Positions 7,440-15,482 of a DNA stretch of 24,464 nucleotides are shown in pieces. Source of the stretch: a virus. Below the pieces are notes generated by a model, which searched no databases, was not told the origin of the DNA, and was given only the letters and a program-made list of their open reading frames with translations. The stretch spans positions 1 through 24,464 of the IMG/VR virus record IMGVR_UViG_3300021349_000230. One strand, given 5' to 3'. Numbering within the stretch: the stretch's first letter is position 1; each line of letters begins with the position of its first letter. The position numbers were made by a program, and so were the translations under genes.

Positions 7440-8426
7440 TTAGTAGCTTGATGTGAGGTTGGTAATGAGCGCAGCGATCATCTTTGCATCACTCGTTGAG
7501 TAATGTGCTTTGAACGAGACGCTTTGTTTGACCATTTCATTGATCTGAATCGGTCGTGTAATCTCGGTGAATGTCACTTTCGCGAGATCTATACGGACGG
7601 TAGGATTTGCTGCGTTTCCGATCGTAGTGTCCGTATTCACCAGATCGAGACGAATCGCTTTCATGGTTCCGGCGAGTGTGTTGGTTTTGAAATCGCTTTC
7701 GTTTTGCCATAGGGCTTCTAGTTTTCCTTCAATAGTGAATTGCTTGTTGAGGAAATCATTAGGAGTAATGCTTCCGAGAACATCATCATCTTCAAGATTT
7801 TTTGTGATAGAAAGAGTGAGAGACTTCAGTGCAATTGCTGTACCCGCTCCAAGTCCAGACAAATCGGTTGCAATCTTGAATGTAAAATGTTTATGCGTGA
7901 ACTTATTTTCGATCGTTGTTGACGGAGTAAGAGTTGCCGACGTACCCTTTTTCGCGCGCAAGTTTGCACTATACGAGATGTAATTCCCCGGCTCGTATGT
8001 AATTTCAAGCGAATCAATAACAGCGAGAGCGTGTTTATAGTCGGCGCTCGCAAGCGGATCATCAAGGAATAATGTCAGAGCTTGATGTTGCGCACCTTGC
8101 TGCACACTGAAAGTGTGATCATAGACAATCGTTTCGCCTGCATGTGTTGCAGAGGACACTCCACCTAGTGCGGCAAGAAGAATTAGACCGAAGTGCTTAT
8201 CGCCAACTGGAGCTTTGAGACTTCCTTCCGCCCATTGCTTGGTGATAATCGAACTTATAGAGTCTTCAATTACGCCATACGCCTGTTCCTCGAAGATCTT
8301 GTTATCTTTTTCTTCAATGCCAAGTTCCGAGAACGGAATCCAAAATGTTGCAGACGATTGCGGAGTTCCTCGAGTTGTTTCTTTTGCTATTCCGACTTGG
8401 AATAATCTTCCGATTCCTTTTGTCAT
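7440..8426 (-). CDS. Major tail tube protein
   Basis: 328 residues. The N-terminus (GRLFQVGIAKETTRGTPQSS) is the typical start of siphophage tube proteins of the type annotated as phage tail tube. The rest is predominantly beta with short helices: SLEITYEPGNYISYSAN near 140-160, LKSLTLSITKNLEDDDVLG near 200-220, and FTIEGKLEALW near 230. It is longer than the minimal tube protein (150-250 residues), so it may carry an extra outer domain near the C-terminus. Its ATG overlaps the stop of the upstream 60-residue gene (ATGA), indicating translational coupling. The chaperone gene follows. Confidence 0.83.
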   Translation of the reverse strand: MTKGIGRLFQVGIAKETTRGTPQSSATFWIPFSELGIEEKDNKIFEEQAYGVIEDSISSIITKQWAEGSLKAPVGDKHFGLILLAALGGVSSATHAGETIVYDHTFSVQQGAQHQALTLFLDDPLASADYKHALAVIDSLEITYEPGNYISYSANLRAKKGTSATLTPSTTIENKFTHKHFTFKIATDLSGLGAGTAIALKSLTLSITKNLEDDDVLGSITPNDFLNKQFTIEGKLEALWQNESDFKTNTLAGTMKAIRLDLVNTDTTIGNAANPTVRIDLAKVTFTEITRPIQINEMVKQSVSFKAHYSTSDAKMIAALITNLTSSY

Positions 8427-8605
8427 ACTTTATTTTCGGATTTATTAGTTAGTAATGGTTCGACTTTTTCTTTTGTTTTCTCATATATCTCCTCGGCTTC
8501 TTCCTGAGATTCTGCGTTGATTGTTTGCGGCTTATATTCAAGCCCGCCCGGGAAGAAGTATTCCTGTGGAGATCCGAGCATTTTGGTTTTATCTTTTGTT
8601 TGCAT
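8423..8605 (-). CDS. Small uncharacterised tail-region protein
   Basis: 60 residues, hydrophilic and Lys/Glu-rich, with a helical middle (ESQEEAEEIYEKTKEKVEPLL). No known motif. It sits 5 nt after the tail terminator-like gene and shares an ATGA junction with the tail tube gene, so it is translated with it. That tight packing is the main reason to accept it. Confidence 0.55.
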   Translation of the reverse strand: MQTKDKTKMLGSPQEYFFPGGLEYKPQTINAESQEEAEEIYEKTKEKVEPLLTNKSENKV

Positions 8606-8610
8606 AGTGC

Positions 8611-9060
8611 TTAGAATGTAAGTGTTTTATCCGCGTGTGCTTTTAATGTAACGGTGAACACAATATAAGATTTGTCTTGCGACGTTATCGATTCAGGATT
8701 GCTGCTCGATGGTTCGAGTCCGCCGATGGCAGAGCCATCAAGTGTCGGATCATTATCGAATGCATCTAGTAACTGATCACTTAGGTATTCGATGTCATCA
8801 CTTGATTCAATGTTCTCGGTTTTTTGCACGATCGTAATTGCGAACGTGTAAGTGCGGAGGTTGGATCGATTCGTCGAATAACTTCCTTCAGAACTTGGAG
8901 ACACGAGTATCGCCGCGGGAAATGATGGAATGTCTCTATCAAGTGATGCGTTCGCTTTCAGGTCATCTACCATCGCAAACTTCAACACACCGCTTGTAAC
9001 GAGCGCGTCGAGTTTTTCTTTGATCTTTCCTTTGATGATGGTTCCGAGTGATGTGGGCAT
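8611..9060 (-). CDS. Tail terminator-like protein
   Basis: 149 residues. The pattern is an N-terminal helix (TIIKGKIKEKLDAL), a strand of the FPAAILVSPSS type, a strand pair (RTYTFAITIVQKT), a helix (DIEYLSDQLLDAFDNDP) and a final strand (YIVFTVTLKA). This resembles tail terminators of the lambda gpU/HK97 type, which cap the tube and join it to the head. It lies between the gp10-like gene and the tube, exactly where that family is found. Sequence identity in this family is low, so order and fold pattern carry the call. Confidence 0.7.
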   Translation of the reverse strand: MPTSLGTIIKGKIKEKLDALVTSGVLKFAMVDDLKANASLDRDIPSFPAAILVSPSSEGSYSTNRSNLRTYTFAITIVQKTENIESSDDIEYLSDQLLDAFDNDPTLDGSAIGGLEPSSSNPESITSQDKSYIVFTVTLKAHADKTLTF

Positions 9061-9061
9061 A

Positions 9062-9520
9062 TTATTTTGAGAGCTTTCCTATTTCTCGAATGATAATGTC
9101 TCCGGCTTGGCGGAAAATATTTTGCACGTCCTTTGCTGAATTTTCGACTATTTGTTTCATAAAAGGACGAGGCTTTGACGGTCGGGAGAATTTTGCGAAC
9201 ACTCTTTGTCCGCCCGGATTCACCCACGACAAAACTTTCTTTTGCTTTGGATACACGAATCCTCGGCCGTATTCGACGAATGGCGCATAGCGTGCAGTTG
9301 GAAACCATCTAGCTTGTAGTTTTCCCGATGTAAATCGGAAACTGTGCAAGAGGTTTCCTGTCCGCCATGGGACCGGATCATCTTTCAAGGTATGCTTTGC
9401 GAATATCGCTTGTGTTGCATCCACTGCTCGTTGGAGTACTGGCTCCGCGATCTTTGGATACTGTTGAAATGATTTCGTTAGTGCCTTGATATTTTTGATC
9501 TCTACTTCAATAAGTGCCAT
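9062..9520 (-). CDS. HK97 gp10-like tail completion protein
   Basis: 152 residues. The opening IEVEIKNIKALTKSFQQ, then LQRAVDATQAIFAKHT, then PWRTGNLLHSFRF and YAPFVEYGRGF are the marks of the HK97 gp10-like family: a helix, then T-G-x-L-x-x-S, then Y-A-x-x-V-E-Y-G. A basic C-terminal helix follows. The protein acts at the head-tail junction during tail completion. It starts 2 nt upstream of the connector stop and ends 1 nt before the tail terminator gene. Confidence 0.82.
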   Translation of the reverse strand: MALIEVEIKNIKALTKSFQQYPKIAEPVLQRAVDATQAIFAKHTLKDDPVPWRTGNLLHSFRFTSGKLQARWFPTARYAPFVEYGRGFVYPKQKKVLSWVNPGGQRVFAKFSRPSKPRPFMKQIVENSAKDVQNIFRQAGDIIIREIGKLSK

Positions 9521-9522
9521 AG

Positions 9523-10137
9523 CTATGAAAGGACAGGAATTCTACGGTGCCGATTAATGGTCGCCTGATCATCCTTGGTTAAGTCGTCACGCCATGCAAT
9601 TTGCGCTCCGTCGAATCCTTCGGAAAGTTTTCCTTCCGCTTCTTTACGCTTATACCACTTCACGACAATGCGCTCTGCGAGATCGGTTAGATCAAACGGC
9701 AGAGTGTGTTTAGTGATGTCATCTTCGTTTTCCCAATCGATAAGATATCCTGCGTTGTAGGAAACTTTTAGAAATTTTTCAAGCATTCCGTTTGTTTCGA
9801 TTATCCCGGCTTCTTCATCAAGCTCCCAACTGTCAGGATCAAAAACATTCCATGTCGGATTTGTTTTCGTTCCAGATCGATACTCGAATGCCGTCACTTC
9901 ATTTACTGGCGCTTGGTGAAGCACAAGCATTTGCTGTCCATAGGTATGGATCGTATGTAATTCTTCGTAGTCGGTTTCCATAAATCGGCGATTGCATTCG
10001 CCTTCTATAAAATCACTGACTGCGTTTATAAGATTTGCGAAGAGTACGTCAAAACCGTCATTCTCAATTCTGAGTCTGACGTTTCGTACTCGGTCTACCG
10101 TTGTTAGTGCGTATGCTCGTGGTTCCATGGTGTTCAT
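9523..10137 (-). CDS. Head-tail connector (gp6-like adaptor)
   Basis: 204 residues from the chosen start (MNTMEPRAYALTTVDRVRN). The helical array with FANLINAVSDFIEGECNRRF, followed by beta strands (LHTIHTYGQQMLVLHQAPVNE) and a conserved Y-x-x-G-Y (YNAGYL), matches gp6-like adaptors that bind under the portal. An in-frame ATG lies upstream at 10197, but the 20 extra residues would be encoded by a GC-rich hairpin (10148-10185) and do not look like protein, so I place the start at 10137; 10128 is also possible. It ends with ...RHRRIPVLS. Confidence 0.8.
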   Translation of the reverse strand: MNTMEPRAYALTTVDRVRNVRLRIENDGFDVLFANLINAVSDFIEGECNRRFMETDYEELHTIHTYGQQMLVLHQAPVNEVTAFEYRSGTKTNPTWNVFDPDSWELDEEAGIIETNGMLEKFLKVSYNAGYLIDWENEDDITKHTLPFDLTDLAERIVVKWYKRKEAEGKLSEGFDGAQIAWRDDLTKDDQATINRHRRIPVLS

Positions 10138-10147
10138 CGGATTGAGC

Positions 10148-10185
10148 CTCGGTCGCTCCCTCCCAATGTGAGAGGGAGAGCCGAG
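10148..10185 (-). promoter_or_regulatory. GC-rich hairpin in leader of connector gene
   Basis: Inverted repeat with a 7-bp stem CTCCCTC/GAGGGAG, a small internal loop (2 by 3 nt), an outer 5-bp stem CTCGG/CCGAG and a 9-nt loop. It lies about 10 nt before the preferred connector start and after the previous gene's stop at 10202. No U-tract follows, so it is not an intrinsic terminator. It could be an mRNA processing or stability element, or merely the start of a longer coding sequence. Confidence 0.5.
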
Positions 10186-10201
10186 AATCAATCGCAAGCG
10201 A

Positions 10202-10597
10202 TTAGTTCACTGGCTCGTTGTATGCGCGCGCGAGCGCGAACACAGCCGAGCATGGGATTGACGGAGTGGTACCGCCGACATCCAAAACAGCGCGAAGGTA
10301 ACGTTTGCGACTTCCGGTGTTTAGCCCTTCCAATCGGATGAGCTTCACATCGTTGTCCGCAGTTACCGTCGCCGTTGCTCCAGAAATGGCTGCCCATCCT
10401 GTTGATCCATCTGCCGATTCCTCGACATTGAATGCGTAGGTCTCATCGCCTGTTGTCAGGTCAATATCGCCGGCGGAAACGGTAAGCACAGCAGTTCCGA
10501 ATCCCTTCGTGTCTACTGCGCTACCGTTTGCATCCGCAGTGCGTACTGCCGGAACAAACGAAGCGAGAAACTTTACTGCGTCATAGATTGATTTCAT
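10202..10597 (-). CDS. Small head-region structural protein, possibly decoration
   Basis: 131 residues. After a short helix (IYDAVKFLASFVPAV) the protein is almost all beta: GFGTAVLTVSAGDID, TYAFNVEESADGSTGW, VKLIRLEGLNTGSRKRYLRA and VFALARAYNEPVN. The segment SADGSTGWAAISGATATVT resembles small phage head-region proteins of unknown function found after the capsid gene. It overlaps the upstream gene by ATGA, so it is coupled to it. A capsid-decorating or connector-associated role is inferred from position and beta content. Confidence 0.62.
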   Translation of the reverse strand: MKSIYDAVKFLASFVPAVRTADANGSAVDTKGFGTAVLTVSAGDIDLTTGDETYAFNVEESADGSTGWAAISGATATVTADNDVKLIRLEGLNTGSRKRYLRAVLDVGGTTPSIPCSAVFALARAYNEPVN

Positions 10598-10905
10598 ACA
10601 GTTTCTGGTTGGTTGTCGGTTTGAGTACCCTCCGCATTTTCCGCAGAAGACTTATCGTCTTCTTTGGTTTCGTCTTCAGGTTTTTCGGGTTCATCAGGAT
10701 CAGTTGGCTTGTCCGCATTATCCTCAGAGTCCGTCTGATCAGCGGGAATCTCTGCATTGTCAGCTTCTTCAGCCGGCTCCAGAAATTCGTCACCGATGTT
10801 TTCGGCTTCCTCAGGTGTCATGTGGACAATCGATCCTTTTTCAATCCGATCGCCTTTGTACGAGATAGGTTTTAAAACCTCGTATGGGAGTAGTTCTTCA
10901 CTCAT
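10594..10905 (-). CDS. Small acidic protein after the capsid gene
   Basis: 103 residues. Residues 1-40 form a compact domain (YEVLKPISYKGDRIEKGSIV, then TPEEAENIG), a pattern like small phage proteins that follow capsid or connector genes. Residues 44-103 are extremely acidic and low-complexity (repeated Asp, Glu, Pro, Asn, with DEPEKPEDETKEDD). The tail is probably disordered. The role is unknown; a minor head protein or assembly factor is plausible. It is coupled to the next gene by ATGA. Confidence 0.6.
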   Translation of the reverse strand: MSEELLPYEVLKPISYKGDRIEKGSIVHMTPEEAENIGDEFLEPAEEADNAEIPADQTDSEDNADKPTDPDEPEKPEDETKEDDKSSAENAEGTQTDNQPETV

Positions 10906-10930
10906 AGTGATGTACTCAAACGATTAGTTA

Positions 10931-12115
10931 TTAAGAGGCGGCAGTCTTCACGACTACGAATGCTGCGCCTAGTGCGACCGTGAGTGCTACGCGCTTTTTA
11001 AGCACAAGAGCACGTTGATCAGCGAGTGCAATTTCTTTGCCACCGAAAGTTCCAGACTCGTGTTGAGAGACGGTCATCTCACCTTTTTCACCGAAAGCTA
11101 ACGCCTTCATGTTTCCGAAGATGATGAATTTCGTTGATACTGCTGTTGCACTGTTGGTTGGCAAATGACGAGATGTGTAAACTGGAAAACCAGCCATCTC
11201 ACCGGCAGGACGGATTCCTCCACCAGTCGGATTATTTGTCAGCACTTGAGCAGAGGCAGCACCGGCTTGAGGCAAGATGAAATTTCCGGCTGAGTCTTTC
11301 TGCGTTCGCAGCTTAGCCCAGACCGTACGATTCATGTACCATGCAGAACCTTCAAGAACGGATTCTTCAAGATTTGCGATAGTGTCAGCCGCATCGACCA
11401 CGACATCAAACTCTGCGAATGTGTCATGACCGGTTGGAAGTGTGTACACGGTGACATCGTTGTGGTTAAGCACACCGATGAAAGGATTGCCGTTTCCGAC
11501 AAAACCTTGTTTGTCTACCATGTTTGCGAGCGCCTCACCACCTAAGGCAAGGAGCCAGTCTGCAAGCTGTACATTCGCATCTGCAAGCAAATCATTGCCC
11601 ACAACGAATGCAAGTTGCCACTTCTTGGCGATCAGATTGGCTTGACCGAAGTTCACTCCGGTAATACCACCGACCGCATCAAAGCCGAGGAATTCACCTT
11701 CAAGAAAAGCTCCGGTGTAATTTGGAATACCTTTCTCGTCAGTTCCCATCGGCCATTTCTGCGCTTGGCTCATGATGAGACCGACAGACGCAGCAATGCG
11801 AAGGATTGCGTTTTCGACTTCCTTGGAGACCAAGTAGCCACCACGCGAATCCTGTTCACCGATCAGAGCTTCATTCGCTTTGGTTTTAATTCCGGCAGCC
11901 GCTTTCACGACTTCCACAAACGAAGTTTTCTGATCTTCAGTCATCCCTGTACGATCATGACCAAAGAGAGAACGCTCAAGCTGAAGTTTTTCAACGATAG
12001 CTCGGGTTTCTTTGGCAACAAGCGGAGAGATGGCATCACCGAGTCGTTTCTCCATTACGTCGTCAACGACGGTCTGGAGCTGACTCTTGATGGCTTCTAG
12101 TTGTTTTTCATCCAT
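10931..12115 (-). CDS. Major capsid protein, HK97 fold
   Basis: 394 residues. Residues 1-85 form a helical, charged delta-domain-like region (EAIKSQLQTVVDDVMEKRLG, ETRAIVEKLQLERSL) that acts as a scaffold and is normally removed by the prohead protease. The mature part begins near SRGGYLVSKEVENAI (about 90-105), the standard N-arm motif. QLAFVVGNDLLADA, NMVDKQGFVGNGN and GVLNHNDVTVYTL are typical of the A and P domains; the C-terminus ends in hydrophobic strands (VALTVALGAAFVVVK). It follows the protease gene by 16 nt. Size, motifs and order agree. Confidence 0.92.
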   Translation of the reverse strand: MDEKQLEAIKSQLQTVVDDVMEKRLGDAISPLVAKETRAIVEKLQLERSLFGHDRTGMTEDQKTSFVEVVKAAAGIKTKANEALIGEQDSRGGYLVSKEVENAILRIAASVGLIMSQAQKWPMGTDEKGIPNYTGAFLEGEFLGFDAVGGITGVNFGQANLIAKKWQLAFVVGNDLLADANVQLADWLLALGGEALANMVDKQGFVGNGNPFIGVLNHNDVTVYTLPTGHDTFAEFDVVVDAADTIANLEESVLEGSAWYMNRTVWAKLRTQKDSAGNFILPQAGAASAQVLTNNPTGGGIRPAGEMAGFPVYTSRHLPTNSATAVSTKFIIFGNMKALAFGEKGEMTVSQHESGTFGGKEIALADQRALVLKKRVALTVALGAAFVVVKTAAS

Positions 12116-12131
12116 ATGTTTGGATTAAAAG

Positions 12132-13109
12132 TTATGCTTTTTCGTTTATCTTACGAAGAGCATCACTAGTTATGTTGTTAATGACCCGTAGGAATTGACG
12201 CTCATGGTTCCATTCTTTGAAACCTTTTTTTGCATCATCCTCGGGATTCGACCTTTGTGAGGCATCACCTTCTTCAGGAGCGCCGGTGCCGTCCTCACCC
12301 CCAAGGTCAACCGCTTTGAGCAGTTCCTCCAAGGCGACGAGCGATCCCTTGATTCCCAAGATTGCCGTTTCTATATGTCCCCGACTTTTTGCTGATAAAA
12401 TTCTGCCGTCTTTCATACTTTTTTCTTCATCAGTTTTTTTTGTTTTTTTAACACAGACAAGATTTCCGCTTCCGTCATCTTCAAGCACTCCATCGTTTCC
12501 ATCATCAAGTGTGCAGACATCACCGGCTTGCTGATCTGCTTTATCATTCTTTTCTTCCAATACGAGACCTTTCTGAATCAAAGCAGCACTATCAAAGCTC
12601 GCGGTCTTCATTAGTGAGAGCGCCATTGGATTGGCAGGGACCGGAACGAATGAGAACTCAAGGAGCTCTGCTTTCGTGATAGTGTTGCCTTCCATTTCCT
12701 TTGCAATGAATCCGACAGAAGTCGTGCGAAGAATTTTTGCATCGTACAAACGACGCACCTGCTGAGCGAATGGGTTAGCTGATTCCGGAGCGAATCTTCC
12801 TTTTGCTACGAGCTTGCCGTCCTTGAGCTCAATTGAATCGGTCACACCGATTGGAAGTCCGGTGTAATTGTGACCCCAGAGGACAACAGGATTATTTTTG
12901 TAATGGCCAAGATCCCATCCTTCTTGGCTTACGATCTCACCTTGACGATCCTGATCGGCGGTCGATATGATAACTTCAAAGGCTCCTGAATCTTCTCCGT
13001 TTGCTTTCATCTTTTCGATGAATTCTTTTGTTTCGGGAGTATCCAAATATGCGAATAATTTTTCGCTGATCTCCGTACTTATTTTGTTGAATGTGTTTTG
13101 TGTATCCAT
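12132..13109 (-). CDS. HK97-type prohead protease with C-terminal extension
   Basis: 325 residues. The peptidase S78 core occupies about 40-165: FEVIISTADQDRQGE, VVLWGHNYTGLPIG (catalytic His80), LRTTSVGFIAKE (catalytic Ser131) and LLEFSFVPVPANPMAL (Glu151). It cleaves capsid delta-domains during head maturation. Simple family members end near residue 200. Here about 125 further residues follow: an acidic patch (DDGNDGVLEDDGSGN), a basic and serine-containing stretch and two helices (HIETAILGIKGSLVALEELL; ERQFLRVINNITSDALRKI), likely a fused scaffold-like part. Confidence 0.88.
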   Translation of the reverse strand: MDTQNTFNKISTEISEKLFAYLDTPETKEFIEKMKANGEDSGAFEVIISTADQDRQGEIVSQEGWDLGHYKNNPVVLWGHNYTGLPIGVTDSIELKDGKLVAKGRFAPESANPFAQQVRRLYDAKILRTTSVGFIAKEMEGNTITKAELLEFSFVPVPANPMALSLMKTASFDSAALIQKGLVLEEKNDKADQQAGDVCTLDDGNDGVLEDDGSGNLVCVKKTKKTDEEKSMKDGRILSAKSRGHIETAILGIKGSLVALEELLKAVDLGGEDGTGAPEEGDASQRSNPEDDAKKGFKEWNHERQFLRVINNITSDALRKINEKA

Positions 13110-13144
13110 GTTTATATAAAGTTTAGAAATAATTTATAAATAAT

Positions 13145-15325
13145 TTACTCGATTGAAATGTCTTCGGGTCGCGTGTAGCATCGACAGCTCACGTGAAGCG
13201 GAGGGCTTCCGACATCGTCGTATGTAATTGGCAATTTCGACCCGTCAGTTCCGGTTGCCTCGTCCCCTTTGTCAAAGAACGAATCTTCAATATCGATAAT
13301 TTTTCCATCCATTGCATCGCACCAAGGACAGACTCGATCGTCTGCTGCGGTGTACCATTTAATCGTCTTCACAACGCCTGACTGTTTCCATGCCTCTTTC
13401 GTTGAATCATTTCCGATTCGAAATGTTTCCGTTGTTGCGACCTGACGAGCACGCACTTCGTCGCTGTAGTCATAGACCGCATTTAATTTTTCGGTCAGTT
13501 CATCAAGTGTCCATCCTTCCGTCTGTCCTTGCTCGAGAAAATCTTTTAATAGTCCGAGTGTTGTGTCGTTATAACTTTCCGACATCAGCTCTATGGAGTG
13601 ATCAAGCGATAGTCTCGCTTCCGGTGTCATACGGAAGTTATCAAAGCCTAGAAGTGATGCTGCTTCCTTTCCTTCTTTTTCATATAAGTCGCCAAGGATC
13701 GGGCTTGATAGATCAATTAGAATACTCATCCATTCTTGCTTGTCATAGATATCAGATTCAGCGATTGCTTTTTGTCCTTTGAATTTATTCAAATTCTTCA
13801 AGACTTCTGCTTTTTGGTCTGCGTTGAATTTTTTGATTACTTCAAATTGAAGTTTTTCGTAAGGACTTATTCGTGTTGCAAACGCTTTATAGATAGGCTC
13901 ATAGTCGACATCGGAAAGTTGTTTGATGTCTTTGCATTTTGTTTCTTTTAGTTCAGTGACTGCCTTGTTTTGTTTTTCGAGCGAGTCGGTGAGTCGCTTT
14001 GCTATTTCCTCAGCAATTCCCTTTCTTGCTTTGTGATTTTTTGCGTAACGTGTGGACGGCTTCTTCTCGACTCCCTTTTTAGTAAATCTTTTGCTTTCCT
14101 TTGGCTTCGGTTTACCGAGTGGAATCTTTGAAAAATCAGTCATGACACTGTCGCCCTTGTCTACACCATCTAAGCCGAAGTATTCTTCTCGAGCTTCGTT
14201 TATGCTTATGACTGGCTGTAAACCGACAGCCGCTTTCATTTCCTCAATGCGTTGCGCTCTATCTTCAGGAACTGGATCACTGAAGTCGAGGTATAAATTG
14301 TCACCATAACGAGGCACAAGGAATTCATTTAATTGTTGCACCATTTGCTCGAGCTTTGGCTTTACGGTTCTAGCGGCGAAGACATAGTTTGATGTTTCAG
14401 CTGTCGCACGATTGGTTTCTGATTCTGAGCTTCCGAGAATCGTTTTCGGTACACGAAAACCGCTCAGTATTTTCTCGCGCATGACCGATTGCATATTGGC
14501 GAAGTCCATATCTTTAGGGTTGCTACTTGCCTCGTCGTACTTCACACCTTTTGGAAGAACAGCGACGCGATATGCGTTGCCTGCACCCTTGTATAGATTT
14601 TCAAAAGATGCGCGAAGCACTTTCATTTGAGCATCAGTGATTGCATTCTCTGACGACAAGAGACCACCAAGACGTGCGCCATTCTTGAAGTAGTTTAGAT
14701 TCACGTCATTCGCGAAGTTGTCAGTCTGAATCCAGTCGATGATCGCCTGCACAGTTCCGATGCCTTGATACGGATCATTCGGGTCGGGATATTTAAAGTG
14801 GAGGATTTCATATTGATTAAAAATCTGTGTTTCGCCGTTCACTGAGTATCGGTACCCTTTTATAAATTCAGGAAGTTTTGCAGGAATTGGAACTGTATGT
14901 TTTGGACTTAGCACAAAGATTGCAGTTGGTTTGTCTGTGTCACTTTTGACTCCGTCTAATAGCCAGTATGAATTTCCTGCAAGTTCTAAATGAGATGATG
15001 TGATGTATTTTAAATCGTATGCAGTTTGAAAAGGATTCACTCCATCAAGCAAATCTAAAAGTTCATGATCAAATATTTCTTCGTGTGTTCCATCTTTAGT
15101 GACTTGAAACAATCGGAACTTTTGCTTTGCGATTTCTTCCGCGATCGCACGCACGCATCCGTACACCCATCCGTTGTATAAGTCCATCGCTTTTTCTACT
15201 GATGTCTTTCTTGTCTTTGACCAAATTAAAAATGGATCTGCATCTGCTATGCCTGAAGCAAGCGATAGATTATTCGCTTTGCGTATGAGTCCGATTGCAT
15301 TTAATGTTTTGTCTAATATATTCAT
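13145..15325 (-). CDS. Portal protein fused to MuF-type head morphogenesis domain
   Basis: 726 residues from the chosen start (MNILDKTLNAIGLIRKANN). Residues 1-400 are an HK97/SPP1-like portal: NGWVYGCVRAIAEEIAKQKF, SHLELAGNSYWLL, EILHFKYPDPNDPYQGIG, and a stem region with FRVPKTILGSSE. A charged Lys/Glu linker follows (about 410-560). The last 110 residues are MuF-like: TTETFRIGNDSTKEAW, then W-Y-T-A-A-D-D-R-V-C-P-W-C and a final PPLHVSCRCYTRP with paired cysteines and a histidine. MuF proteins are normally separate, minor capsid proteins. The in-frame ATG at 15385 lies inside a hairpin, so I take 15325. Confidence 0.9.
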   Translation of the reverse strand: MNILDKTLNAIGLIRKANNLSLASGIADADPFLIWSKTRKTSVEKAMDLYNGWVYGCVRAIAEEIAKQKFRLFQVTKDGTHEEIFDHELLDLLDGVNPFQTAYDLKYITSSHLELAGNSYWLLDGVKSDTDKPTAIFVLSPKHTVPIPAKLPEFIKGYRYSVNGETQIFNQYEILHFKYPDPNDPYQGIGTVQAIIDWIQTDNFANDVNLNYFKNGARLGGLLSSENAITDAQMKVLRASFENLYKGAGNAYRVAVLPKGVKYDEASSNPKDMDFANMQSVMREKILSGFRVPKTILGSSESETNRATAETSNYVFAARTVKPKLEQMVQQLNEFLVPRYGDNLYLDFSDPVPEDRAQRIEEMKAAVGLQPVISINEAREEYFGLDGVDKGDSVMTDFSKIPLGKPKPKESKRFTKKGVEKKPSTRYAKNHKARKGIAEEIAKRLTDSLEKQNKAVTELKETKCKDIKQLSDVDYEPIYKAFATRISPYEKLQFEVIKKFNADQKAEVLKNLNKFKGQKAIAESDIYDKQEWMSILIDLSSPILGDLYEKEGKEAASLLGFDNFRMTPEARLSLDHSIELMSESYNDTTLGLLKDFLEQGQTEGWTLDELTEKLNAVYDYSDEVRARQVATTETFRIGNDSTKEAWKQSGVVKTIKWYTAADDRVCPWCDAMDGKIIDIEDSFFDKGDEATGTDGSKLPITYDDVGSPPLHVSCRCYTRPEDISIE

Positions 15326-15335
15326 ATAAATAAAA

Positions 15336-15395
15336 AAGAGGGCTTGCGGCACGAGCACATCTCTTTCGAGACGAATTCGTGTCACAAGTCCTCTT
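15336..15395 (-). terminator. Long hairpin with U-tract immediately before the portal gene
   Basis: On the minus strand, the outer stem AAGAGGACTTG/CAAGCCCTCTT (one mismatch) encloses a 5-bp stem CACGA/TCGTG and an apical TCTC-GAAA-GAGA hairpin with a GNRA tetraloop, separated by symmetric internal loops (3 by 3 and 5 by 5). TTTTTTA begins at the end of the 3' arm, overlapping its last two bases. The shape is that of an intrinsic terminator, but the portal ATG follows about 10 nt later, so a transcript starting after it could not carry a leader. It may be a conditional terminator/attenuator or a translational control element. Confidence 0.65.
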
Positions 15396-15482
15396 GGGTA
15401 TCAAGTCAGACTGCTTCTCTTTAAATTATCAAATTACCTACTAAGTGTAGCGCGCACTGAATTAAAAGCGCAAGGCCTAGCT
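15396..15482 (-). other. Non-coding leader between terminase operon and portal hairpin
   Basis: 87 nt without an open frame. It contains short inverted repeats (GCGC...GCGC; AGTG...CACT; AGTC-T-GACT) and an AT-rich stretch (GGTAATTTGATAATTTAAAG). A weak promoter-like pair (TTGCGC, 18 nt, TACACT) can be drawn on the minus strand, but the match is poor. Together with the adjacent hairpin it looks like a structured 5' leader for the head genes. Confidence 0.4.

Noticed and set aside
8982-9308. Minus-strand open frame of 108 codons
   Set aside because: It overlaps the gp10-like and tail terminator genes in another frame; it is basic, low-quality sequence, and both overlapped genes are convincing.
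10188-10397. Minus-strand open frame of 69 codons
   Set aside because: It lies inside the head-region gene at 10202-10597 in another frame, with composition unlike a protein.
11615-12100. Plus-strand open frame of 161 codons
   Set aside because: It lies fully antisense to the major capsid protein and has no recognisable content; it is a shadow of biased codon use.
15326-15385. 20-residue N-terminal extension of the portal protein
   Set aside because: It would be encoded by the terminator-like hairpin and resembles no portal N-terminus; the ATG at 15325 gives a typical start.
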